The position numbers were made by a program, and so were the translations under genes. Positions 56,469 through 64,000 of a DNA stretch of 64,000 bases are shown piece by piece. Source of the DNA: Olsenella sp. Marseille-P4559 (GTDB taxonomy: Bacteria > Actinomycetota > Coriobacteriia > Coriobacteriales > Atopobiaceae); NCBI RefSeq assembly GCF_900605015.1, contig NZ_LR027573.1, positions 1,161,501-1,225,500 on the forward strand, in the 5' to 3' direction. Positions within the stretch are counted from its first letter, which is position 1; every line of letters begins with the position of its first letter. The notes beneath the pieces were generated by a model. That model did not search any database. It saw only the letters and a program-made list of their open reading frames with translations, and was not told where the DNA came from.

Positions 56469-57143
56469 ATGGACCCCCACCCCGCAGCGCCGTATGCTCC
56501 CGAGCGAGAGCTCGCGCTTGTCCAGGTCATGGCGGAGCCGTCGCTTTCCCGTGCCGAAATGGGAGACCTGCCCGGCTTCATAGACGCCTGCCTTGCGGCG
56601 GGGCGCGAGCGCGCGTCGTGCTGGCGAGGCCGTGATCCGCAGGATGTCTTGATGGGGCTCGGGTATGTCGTAAGCCGCATCGCGGGGGCCTCGCCGGGGT
56701 CGCGCGCGGGGTTTCATCTATGCGCGATGACGCGCGCGGGTACCGCGTGCGGCGGGACCGTCGAGCTCTATGTCGACGAGGTCGCCACCAAGCGGCGATC
56801 CCTTCTCGCCTTTGGCGTGATCCTCGAAGAGGAGGAGCTGTGCCGCCTGCACCTTGCGCACGAGTTCTACCATGCGCTCGAGTTCTCGCGAGGGCCTATG
56901 ACCCCGGACGTAACGCCCCAGGTGCGCGTCTGCGGGATTCTTGGCATGCGGTACCGCCGCCCGGCGTGCGCCAGCGAGATTGCGGCCCACGCCTTTGCAC
57001 GGTGTATGACGGGCTTGTCAATCTCGCCGCAGCTGGTGGATGCCATTGCCCTGATGGGCGAGGGGGCGCTCTCCCAGAGGGCATTCCTGTCCCAGGTAGA
57101 GCGCGCGCGAGAGGTTCTGGGCTCACAAGTCGTTTGCCGTTGA
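56469..57143 (+). CDS. Putative zinc metallopeptidase (HExxH, ImmA/IrrE-like layout)
   Basis: The protein has 224 residues and starts two bases after the HyuA-like stop. LAHEFYHALEF contains HExxH (His131, Glu132, His135). Glu170 in SEIAAHAFAR fits the third ligand of a gluzincin, as in ImmA/IrrE-like enzymes. There is no signal peptide, so it should be cytoplasmic. The N-terminal 80 residues are unlike known families. Its place between HyuA-like and FAD-oxidoreductase genes is unexpected. Confidence 0.65.
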   Translation: MDPHPAAPYAPERELALVQVMAEPSLSRAEMGDLPGFIDACLAAGRERASCWRGRDPQDVLMGLGYVVSRIAGASPGSRAGFHLCAMTRAGTACGGTVELYVDEVATKRRSLLAFGVILEEEELCRLHLAHEFYHALEFSRGPMTPDVTPQVRVCGILGMRYRRPACASEIAAHAFARCMTGLSISPQLVDAIALMGEGALSQRAFLSQVERAREVLGSQVVCR

Positions 57144-57153
57144 TTGGAGAGAC

Positions 57154-58491
57154 GTGGACACGTACGGATTTGGCGCGAGGGACCTTCCCGTTCTGGGGGA
57201 ATGGGACACCGTCGTTGTGGGCGGGGGCACCGCCGGGGCGTCTGTCGCTATCAGCGCGGCTCGAGAGGGAAACAGCGTACTCGTGGTCGAGAAGGCCGCG
57301 TCTCTCGGCGGCACACCTACGCATGCCCTGGTCACGCCCATGATGGGCTCGCGAGTCGAGCATGGCCACAACTTAGGAGAGATAGAGAGGCGCCTCATCG
57401 CCTTGGGCGTCAAAACCCGCGAGGACGACGGCCTTATGGGCTACATCTGGTTCACGCCGGAGACCTTCGCCGAGGTCCTCGAGCAGATGCTGCTGGAGGC
57501 GGGCGGTACCGCGCTCTATGACGCGACGCTCGCCTCGGTGGATGTGGAGGCCGGCGCGATCCGTGCCATTGAGGTCATGACCGTGGAGGGGCCTCGGGCG
57601 ATTCTTGCCAAGCAGTTCGTTGACGCCACGGGAGACGCCGTGCTCTCTCGCTTGGCTGGCGTGCCGTGCCTTTCTGGCGACGATGACGGAAACAACCAGA
57701 TGAGCTCTCTGCGCTTTGAGATGGGCGGCATCGACGTCGACGCCTACCGCGACTACTGCCTTTCTCTTGACGACGATTTCAGCCCCCTGAGGCAGGGATA
57801 CTTTTGGGAGTCCGCCATGGTCGCGGAAAGGGGATTCAAGCTCGAGCCGCTTTTCCAGGAGGCAGTCGCCGATGGCGTCCTCCAGCCGGACGACCTTGTC
57901 TACTACCAGTGCTTCTCGCTTCCCACAGAGCCTGGGTGCATGGCGTTCAACTGCCCGCACCTTCCAGGCCTTAAGAGCAACGCCTCGGCCATGGCGCGCT
58001 CTGCCGCCCTTGCGCAGGGTCGCTTTCGCGTGAGGAGGCTCGTAACGTTTCTCACCGGGTACATGCCCGGCTTCGAGCATGCGTTCCTTATCCGCGAGGC
58101 AGGCATGCTGGGAATCCGCGAGAGTTGGCGCATCCAGGGCACCTACGTGCTCGATGTGGGTGACTACATCAAGCGTGCCCGTTTTGGGGACGCGGTCGCC
58201 AGGGGGACCTGGTACATCGATGTGCACTCTGCCACCAAGGGTCTTGTCCATATGGAGAAGTACCGGGCGGGGGAGTATTACGAGATTCCGTACCGCTGCC
58301 TTACCAACAGGGTCGTTAAGAACATGCTCACGGTGGGCCGCTGCATCTCGACGAGCTTTTTGGTGCAGGCAAGCGTGAGAATCCAGCAGACCGTGATCGA
58401 CATGGGCGACTCTGCCGGAAGGGCCTGTGCGCGTGCCCTTGCCTCTGGAAGGGAGCTCGCCGACTTCGACGGATGCGGCCTTATGGACTAG
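57154..58491 (+). CDS. FAD-dependent oxidoreductase
   Basis: The GTG at 57154 (GGAGAG upstream) gives 445 residues. The dinucleotide fold DTVVVGGGTAGASVAISAAR (18-37) and the second FAD motif FVDATGDAVLSRLAGV (about 150-165) match the FAD_oxidored family (PF12831-like), common in catabolic operons of gut anaerobes. The C-terminus carries NMLTVGRCISTS, which closes the FAD site. It ends the transporter-hyuA operon. Its substrate is unknown. Confidence 0.85.
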   Translation: MDTYGFGARDLPVLGEWDTVVVGGGTAGASVAISAAREGNSVLVVEKAASLGGTPTHALVTPMMGSRVEHGHNLGEIERRLIALGVKTREDDGLMGYIWFTPETFAEVLEQMLLEAGGTALYDATLASVDVEAGAIRAIEVMTVEGPRAILAKQFVDATGDAVLSRLAGVPCLSGDDDGNNQMSSLRFEMGGIDVDAYRDYCLSLDDDFSPLRQGYFWESAMVAERGFKLEPLFQEAVADGVLQPDDLVYYQCFSLPTEPGCMAFNCPHLPGLKSNASAMARSAALAQGRFRVRRLVTFLTGYMPGFEHAFLIREAGMLGIRESWRIQGTYVLDVGDYIKRARFGDAVARGTWYIDVHSATKGLVHMEKYRAGEYYEIPYRCLTNRVVKNMLTVGRCISTSFLVQASVRIQQTVIDMGDSAGRACARALASGRELADFDGCGLMD

Positions 58492-58722
58492 CCGTTCGGT
58501 GTCACCGGGTTGTCTGGGCGAGCGGCAGGCTGGATGCCTGACGGTGCGCCAGCGCCCTCTCGTCTGAGCACCCAACCGGCATGCGGTTGTCGCTGTGGGT
58601 TGTTTCCGTGCTCGGTGGCATCGCTTACGGGAAGTGCTGGCCATGCCGTATACTTGCTTGGCTAGGGGTTCCGTGCGCGTGGCGCCGGCTACCCGCCTAT
58701 CACACTCTTTTGAGGGGGAGCA

Positions 58723-60003
58723 ATGCCTGCATCAGTTCTCGTGGGTACAGAGTGGGGCGACGAGGGCAAAGGTAAGGTGACGGACCTTATTTCCGGCGAG
58801 TTTGACGTCGTCTGTCGCTACGCTGGCGGGGCCAATGCAGGCCACACCGTTATTGCCGGCGACCACAGGCTGGCCCTTCACCAGGTTCCCTCTGGCGTCA
58901 TGTACAGGGGCGTCTACCCCGTGATTGGCAACGGCTGCATCGTCGACCCCGAGGTTCTTCTCGACGAGATTGACACCCTCGAGGAGCAGGGTATTTCCTG
59001 CAAGGACCTCAAGATTTCCGGCAACGCCCACATCGTGATGCCCTACCACAAGGACCTCGACGGCGCGCACGAGAAGAAGCTCGGCAAGAACCTCATCGGC
59101 ACCACCAAGCGCGGTGTCGGCCCTTGCTACATGGATAAGATGAACCGCACGGGCCTGCGCATCCAGGACATGCTCGACGAGAAGATCTTCCGCGTGAAGC
59201 TCGAGGCGGCTCTGGCCTACACCAACCCCATCCTTGAGAAGGTCTACGAGCTGCCCTCCTACACGGTGGAGCAGATCTGCGAGACCTACCTGCCCTATGC
59301 CGAGCGCATCCGCCCGTACATTGTGGAGAGCTCGCTCTTCCTGAACGAGCAGCTTGAGGCCGGCAAGAACATCCTCTTCGAGGGCGCTCAGGCCACCATG
59401 CTTGACATCGACCACGGCACGTACCCGTTTGTGACCTCCTCCAACTGCACTGCTGGTGGTGCGGTGACCGGCTCGGGCGTCGGCCCTACCCGCATCGACC
59501 GCGTGTTGGGCGTTGCCAAGGCCTACCTCACCCGCGTGGGCTCCGGACCCTTCCCCACGGAGCTGTTTGACGAGGTTGGTGACAAGCTGGGCGAGGTTGG
59601 CCACGAGTACGGCGTGACCACCGGCCGCAAGCGTCGCTGCGGCTGGTATGATGCCGTGGTTGTGAACTACGCCGCTCGCGTGAACGGTCTCACCGACCTT
59701 GCAATCACCAAGCTCGACGTACTCGGCTGCCTCGACGAGATCAAGGTCTGCGTTGCCTACGAGTGCGATGGCAAGCGCTACACCACCGTTCCCGAGCACC
59801 AGTCCGTCTTCTATCACGCGAAGCCCGTCTACGAGACGGTTCCCGGCTGGAAGTGCGACATCTCCGGCGTGCGCAACTTCTACCAGCTTCCGCGTGAGGC
59901 CAAGGACTACATCGACTTCCTTGAGCAGCTTGCTGGTGTGCGCGTCTCCATTATCACGGTGGGACCCGAGCGCGAGCAGACTATCAACCGTTACTGGGAT
60001 TAG
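58723..60003 (+). CDS. purA: Adenylosuccinate synthetase
   Basis: The protein has 426 residues. It makes adenylosuccinate from IMP, aspartate and GTP, the first AMP-specific step. The GTP loop GDEGKGKV (13-20), NAGHTV (about 38-43) and GTTKRGVGPCY (about 126-136) are intact. GAGGGGGAG precedes the ATG. A -10-like TATACT lies at 58649-58654. purD follows 64 bp downstream. Confidence 0.97.
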   Translation: MPASVLVGTEWGDEGKGKVTDLISGEFDVVCRYAGGANAGHTVIAGDHRLALHQVPSGVMYRGVYPVIGNGCIVDPEVLLDEIDTLEEQGISCKDLKISGNAHIVMPYHKDLDGAHEKKLGKNLIGTTKRGVGPCYMDKMNRTGLRIQDMLDEKIFRVKLEAALAYTNPILEKVYELPSYTVEQICETYLPYAERIRPYIVESSLFLNEQLEAGKNILFEGAQATMLDIDHGTYPFVTSSNCTAGGAVTGSGVGPTRIDRVLGVAKAYLTRVGSGPFPTELFDEVGDKLGEVGHEYGVTTGRKRRCGWYDAVVVNYAARVNGLTDLAITKLDVLGCLDEIKVCVAYECDGKRYTTVPEHQSVFYHAKPVYETVPGWKCDISGVRNFYQLPREAKDYIDFLEQLAGVRVSIITVGPEREQTINRYWD

Positions 60004-60067
60004 GTACCGCACAGACGCGCCCGGGAGCACCGGGCGCGTCATGTGTTCCGCGAACGAGGGAGGACAC

Positions 60068-61363
60068 GTGAGCGATTCGAAGGTTGACATTCTTCTCCTG
60101 GGTGCCGGTGGCCGTGAGCACGCACTTCTCGCAAAGCTTGCCGGGTCGCCTCGAGCCGGAAGGCTCTGGGTTGCTCCGGGCAACGGTGGCATGGACGCTC
60201 TGGCCGAAGTTGCCCCTGTCGTCCAAGACTCGCCTGTCGACGTGGCCAACTTCGCGCGCGAGAAGGGCATAGACCTCGTGGTCATTGGCCCGGAGGCTCC
60301 GCTCGTGGCCGGCGTGGCAGATGCCGTGCGATCTGCGGGCATCGCCTGCTTTGGGCCCAATGCCTCCGCTGCGCGCATGGAGGGTTCCAAGAAGTTCGCC
60401 AAGCAGGTCATGGCACGCGCGGGCGTGCCCACTGCGGCATGGCGCTCCTTTACCGAGCAGGAGCCGTGCGAGGACTATGTCCGTCACCTCGACGGCCCCT
60501 GTGTGGTGAAGGCCGATGGCTTGGCCGCTGGCAAGGGCGTCATCGTGGCGAAGGATGCCAGCGAGGCTCTCGAGGGAGTGCGCGAGTGCTTCTCGGGCCG
60601 ATTCGGTGACGCCGGTACCACGGTAATCGTCGAGGAGACCCTCGACGGACCCGAATGCTCGCTTCTTGCCCTCACCGACGGTACCACGCTGGTGCCGCTT
60701 GCGATCGCGCAGGACCACAAGCGAGCCCTCGACGGCGACAAGGGCCCCAACACCGGCGGTATGGGCGTCTACTCGCCTGTCCCCACGGTCACGCCCGAAG
60801 AGCATGCCGCTATGGTTGCCATTGAGCAGCGCGTGGTCGATGAGCTCCGTGCTGAGGGCATCACGTACTCCGGCTGCCTGTATGGCGGCTTCATGCTTAC
60901 CAAGGAAGGCCCCAAAGTGCTGGAGTTCAACGCTCGCTTTGGCGACCCCGAGACCCAGGTGGTCCTTCCGCGCATGCAGGCCGACCTCATCGACGTTTTT
61001 CTCGCCTGCGACGAGGGGTCCCTCTCGCCCGACATGGTCTCATGGGGCGACAACTGGGCCGTCTCGGTGGTTCTCGCCAGCGCCGGATATCCCGGCGGCT
61101 ACGAGAAGGGCAAGGCTATCTTTGGTATCGAGCGTGCGGAAGCGCTGGATGGCGTTACCGTCTACCACGCCGGAACGGTGCTCGATGACAAGGGACGGCT
61201 GGTCACGGCTGGTGGGCGCGTGCTCGATGTGACGGCCGTGGCGCCCACGTTTGAGGAGGCCCGCCGTCAGGCGTACGCGGCCTGCGACCTTATCGACTTT
61301 GAGGGAAAGACCCTGCGCCATGATATTGGGGCCAAGGCGGTTCTTCCCCGCAGCAACGGATAG
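60068..61363 (+). CDS. purD: Phosphoribosylamine--glycine ligase
   Basis: The GTG at 60068 (GGGAGGA upstream) gives 431 residues. PurD joins phosphoribosylamine and glycine with ATP in purine synthesis. The N-terminal GAGGREHAL (11-19), the ATP-grasp domain and the signature RFGDPETQVVLPR (about 294-306) are present. It follows purA. Confidence 0.96.
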   Translation: MSDSKVDILLLGAGGREHALLAKLAGSPRAGRLWVAPGNGGMDALAEVAPVVQDSPVDVANFAREKGIDLVVIGPEAPLVAGVADAVRSAGIACFGPNASAARMEGSKKFAKQVMARAGVPTAAWRSFTEQEPCEDYVRHLDGPCVVKADGLAAGKGVIVAKDASEALEGVRECFSGRFGDAGTTVIVEETLDGPECSLLALTDGTTLVPLAIAQDHKRALDGDKGPNTGGMGVYSPVPTVTPEEHAAMVAIEQRVVDELRAEGITYSGCLYGGFMLTKEGPKVLEFNARFGDPETQVVLPRMQADLIDVFLACDEGSLSPDMVSWGDNWAVSVVLASAGYPGGYEKGKAIFGIERAEALDGVTVYHAGTVLDDKGRLVTAGGRVLDVTAVAPTFEEARRQAYAACDLIDFEGKTLRHDIGAKAVLPRSNG

Positions 61364-61414
61364 CGCCGAATCACTCGCGTAGTACGAAACGAGATACTTT
61401 GGAGGCACAGGGCA

Positions 61415-62269
61415 GTGGCACGGGTGCAGGATATGGGTGCCGATAAGGACGAGGGATACTCGTACGAGGCGTCACCTGCGGACGATTCGCAGATTCGTCC
61501 GCAGTACGTCGAGGCGGTTCCCACGATGGACGACCTTCGCTCGGCCACCGCAGACATGCGCTCGGCTGCCGATGACCTTACCTATGATGGTGACCGTTCG
61601 AGCCAAGACCACGTCTCAGGCCTTCCGCAGGCCCGTAGCCTGGTGCTTGGGGAGGACGACCCGCGTGATGCTGGCCTCGAGGAGCACCCGGTTTCTGAGG
61701 ACGTTGCCTGGACAGGCCGCATCTTCAACGTCAACCGCCTGCGCGTGAAGCTTCCCGATGGTCGCACGGCCGTGCGTGACGTTGTACGCCACCCGGGTGC
61801 CGTGGCGGTCGTCGCGCTTACCGACGGGGGGCGCATTTGCCTGGTGCGTCAGTTCCGCACGGCGCTTGACCGCGTGACGGTTGAGATTCCCGCAGGCAAG
61901 CTCGACCCAGGCGAGGACCCGCTTGACGCCGCCCATCGTGAGCTGGCCGAAGAGACGGGCATGCAGGCCAAGAAGATGGCCTATCTCACCACCATTGCGA
62001 CGTCTGACGGCTTTTGCGACGAGCTTATCCACCTCTACATGGCAACGGGCCTCAGCTATCACCAGTCGAGCCCCGATGCCGACGAGTTCATCAACGTTGA
62101 TCTAGTCGAGCTGTCCGAGCTGGTCGATGCGGTTCTCGACGGCAGGGTCGAGGACGCGAAGACCGTGGTCGGCGCACTTGTCTGCGATGCGATTGCGCAC
62201 CGTCTTGCGCCAGGCGAGGCTGCCGGTCCCGTGAACGACCCCATGAGCGATGGGAAGGTCGATGGCTAA
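61415..62269 (+). CDS. Nudix hydrolase (ADP-ribose pyrophosphatase-like) with N-terminal extension
   Basis: The GTG at 61415 (GGAGG upstream) gives 284 residues. The Nudix box (GKLDPGEDP followed by AAHRELAEETGM, about 166-188) is complete. The fold matches NudF-type ADP-ribose pyrophosphatases. About 85 acidic N-terminal residues are extra and probably disordered. The stop overlaps the next gene. Confidence 0.88.
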   Translation: MARVQDMGADKDEGYSYEASPADDSQIRPQYVEAVPTMDDLRSATADMRSAADDLTYDGDRSSQDHVSGLPQARSLVLGEDDPRDAGLEEHPVSEDVAWTGRIFNVNRLRVKLPDGRTAVRDVVRHPGAVAVVALTDGGRICLVRQFRTALDRVTVEIPAGKLDPGEDPLDAAHRELAEETGMQAKKMAYLTTIATSDGFCDELIHLYMATGLSYHQSSPDADEFINVDLVELSELVDAVLDGRVEDAKTVVGALVCDAIAHRLAPGEAAGPVNDPMSDGKVDG

Positions 62270-63134
62270 GCAGAAAGGCGAGATGGCTCGCCGCCAGACC
62301 AATGCCCTAACCGGCGACGAGGCTGAGAAGCTCTTCGAGACCGTTGACGAGACGGGCCACTCCAACGAGGAGGTTGCACGCCGCGAGCGTCGCCGCCGCA
62401 AGGAGAAGGGTACCGGCGTCGATGTGGACCCGCTTTCCTCGGAAGACCCTTCCGGCTCTAACGTCGGCAAGGTCATCGCGAAGACTGCCGTTGGCTTTGT
62501 GCTGGTATTTCTCATCATTGTGGTTGCCGCGCAGGTGATTTTTGGCGTGGTGCGCCGTTCGAACACGGCAGACCTTGCCCACAACGTGACAGTGACGACG
62601 GTGGCCTCGGCGCTGCGTGGTGGAGTCGAGTGGGGCAACGGCTTTACGCAGTTCCCCGAGGACTTCTCGGTGCAAGAGGCAGACGAGAATACCGGGACGG
62701 TTGAGGTGACCGTAATCGACTCCACCTCAAGCGATGCACTCGAGTGCTTTGCTGGATCGCAGGTGCAGGCGTCGGCTTTCTCGGTAAACTGCCTGCTCAA
62801 TCCCAACATCAATACCGTCATCTACCACGTGAACGTTCGTATGGACGAGAACGGCAAGTTCAAGACCTCGCAGTTGTTTGGGTTCCTCAAGCCCACGGGC
62901 GATGTGACCTCGTTCATCACGTTCGTGTGGTCCAAGACCCAGAGCTCGACGGGCGTGAATTTTAACTGCAGCATTACCGGCGTGGACTCGACGCTGCAGG
63001 AAGAGCTGCGCAGCCAGGTCACGACGTCGTTCACGCCGGTTGCGATTCTGAACAACCTTACGGGTGGCTCGACGGAGAACAGTACGACGACGAGCAGCGG
63101 ATCGAGTTCTGGTTCGAGCAGTGGGTCAAAGTAG
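62262..63134 (+). CDS. Single-span membrane protein with extracytoplasmic domain
   Basis: The ATG at 62262 (GGGAAGG upstream) overlaps the Nudix stop, giving 290 residues. A charged cytoplasmic region (about 1-70) precedes one membrane helix (about 75-97), then an extracytoplasmic domain with two Cys (ECFAG, VNCLLN) that could pair, a third Cys (FNCSI) and a Ser/Gly-rich tail (about 270-290). No family is recognised. Co-translation with the Nudix gene is likely. Confidence 0.75.
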   Translation: MAKQKGEMARRQTNALTGDEAEKLFETVDETGHSNEEVARRERRRRKEKGTGVDVDPLSSEDPSGSNVGKVIAKTAVGFVLVFLIIVVAAQVIFGVVRRSNTADLAHNVTVTTVASALRGGVEWGNGFTQFPEDFSVQEADENTGTVEVTVIDSTSSDALECFAGSQVQASAFSVNCLLNPNINTVIYHVNVRMDENGKFKTSQLFGFLKPTGDVTSFITFVWSKTQSSTGVNFNCSITGVDSTLQEELRSQVTTSFTPVAILNNLTGGSTENSTTTSSGSSSGSSSGSK

Positions 63135-63199
63135 CCGCAAGCGTCGCAGCTGGTGGCGCGGTATGCGTTGCGGCCCCAGCGCCCCTCTCTGCGGGAAAT

Positions 63200-63484
63200 C
63201 GCCGGTTAAAGCAGGTTAAACGTTCGGGATTTCCGGCAGTGCCACTAACCCGTGGAACCTCGCCGATTAGGTCGCCGTAACCGTCCCGGATTTCCGGCTA
63301 TGTGGAAGACCGCGACTTTTCGCCGGTTAAAGCAGGCTAACCGTTCGGGATTTGCGGCAGTGCCACTAACTCGTAAAGAAACGCCGATTAGGCCGCCGTA
63401 ACCGTTCGGGATTTCCGGTGCCGCTGCCGACCTGTAAAAATTCGCCGATTAGGGCGTGCTAACCGTTCGGAAAATCTCTAAACG
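63200..63484. repeat. Degenerate direct repeats of 60/61 bp
   Basis: Units start with CGCCGRTTA at 63200, 63261, 63321, 63382 and 63443; the last is partial. Each holds TAACCGTTCGGGATTTCCGG or a close variant about 18-37 bases in. Units 1 and 3 resemble each other most, as do 2 and 4, so a two-unit block seems to have been duplicated. The rest of 63135-63744 shows no gene. Confidence 0.85.
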
Positions 63485-63744
63485 GCGAGAAATGACAAGA
63501 TGTGACCACTGCGACCTGACACCGCGCGATAGCAGGGAACACCAAATGACACCGCAGCCCTCAATCCTCTCGCCCAATCCTTCGCTCACAACGCCAATCC
63601 CACCACTCGCGGATTTCTCTTCTTCTCAATAGACAAAATATCCCATTTGACCTGCGGGTAAGCGTGCCGTCAGACACCTGTCAGTTATAAGGGTCGTCCT
63701 GTCAGGTACAAGAAGCTCACGATGGCGGCTGGAAGGGGGAGAGC

Positions 63745-64000
63745 GTGAGCAGGGGATATTGGCGAACGGTACAGGATGAGGTCAACGAGGCGCTCTCTGC
63801 TGCGGAGGAACGGGGAATGTGCCTCTGTGTGAAGAGCGACCGCACACGCCGCCTCCTTGAGCGCCGGGCGACGGCTGGAATTGTGACGTCACCCTTTCCG
63901 CGCACATACGCGAGAACGTCATACTGGAAGTCCCTCTCGCCAGGCGCCCAGTCGCTGCACGTGATCCGCGCAGCAGCTGCCTTGCATCCTACATGGGTGT
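63745..64000 (+). CDS. N-terminal part of a gene running off the window
   Basis: The GTG at 63745 has GGAAGGGGGAG upstream, and the frame stays open for 85 codons to the window end. The start is SRGYWRTVQDEVNEALSAAE, later RLLERRATAG and PFPRTYARTSYW. The layout resembles the N-terminus of AbiEi-like or nuclease-linked proteins common in Coriobacteriia, but too little is visible to name it. Confidence 0.7.
   Translation, partial: MSRGYWRTVQDEVNEALSAAEERGMCLCVKSDRTRRLLERRATAGIVTSPFPRTYARTSYWKSLSPGAQSLHVIRAAAALHPTWV

Noticed and set aside
58732-60432. A 566-codon frame antisense to purA and the start of purD
   Set aside because: A shadow of two well-conserved genes, with no ribosome binding site and low-complexity composition.
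63200-63484. Possible CRISPR array
   Set aside because: The whole 60/61-bp unit is similar, with no unique spacers between exact repeats, and there are no cas genes.

Overview
This 64-kb window is a chromosomal segment of a moderately high-GC actinobacterium, and it spans the replication origin. The gene content and order (rpmH-rnpA-yidD-yidC-jag-rsmG-parA-parB on the minus strand, and dnaA-dnaN-recF-dciA-gyrB-gyrA on the plus strand), together with a VaFE/SpaA-type surface protein, fit class Coriobacteriia, probably an Olsenella/Atopobium/Collinsella relative. The taxonomic placement is inference. No rRNA genes, insertion sequences or CRISPR arrays were seen.

Layout. 0-15 kb: tRNA-Gly, a large secreted NlpC/P60-plus-SpaA repeat surface protein, an M28-like membrane protein with degenerate active-site residues, a pair of WYL regulators (PafBC type), a DinG-like exonuclease-helicase, ddl and rlmN. 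15-32 kb: the origin block. Genes point away from 20.8-21.1 kb. There are three parS sites near 17 kb, a perfect 31-bp inverted repeat carrying DnaA-box-like words at 21.03-21.11 kb, and an undescribed GHKL-ATPase/winged-helix gene between the origin and dnaA. 32-37 kb: DUF151 nuclease, tRNA-Ile and tRNA-Ala, then a lactococcin-972-type bacteriocin operon (precursor, DUF1430-like permease, ABC ATPase) whose precursor is put out of frame by an A8 tract in the signal-peptide codons. 37-46 kb: an Mg2+ P-type ATPase flanked by two copies of an 83-bp repeat and preceded by a 27-codon leader ORF, then typA. After typA comes a decaying cassette: an HTH/TPR regulator with a frameshift, a 25-residue peptide ORF with a strong ribosome binding site, and an ABC exporter with a frameshift and a nonsense codon. 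A TRIC-type channel gene follows. 46-52 kb: two tRNA-Ser genes and the conserved rpsF-ssb-rpsR-DUF2232-rplI-dnaB block. 52-58.5 kb: an XRE regulator and an operon of transporter, hydantoinase/oxoprolinase A-like protein, HExxH metallopeptidase and FAD oxidoreductase. 58.5-64 kb: purA, purD, a Nudix hydrolase, a single-span membrane protein, an array of about five 60/61-bp degenerate direct repeats, and the start of a gene that runs off the window.

Most of the window is housekeeping replication, segregation, membrane insertion and translation machinery. The accessory interest lies in the bacteriocin operon, the broken peptide-signalling cassette, the origin-linked ATPase and palindrome, and several small dispersed repeats, one of which supplies the stop codons of three genes.
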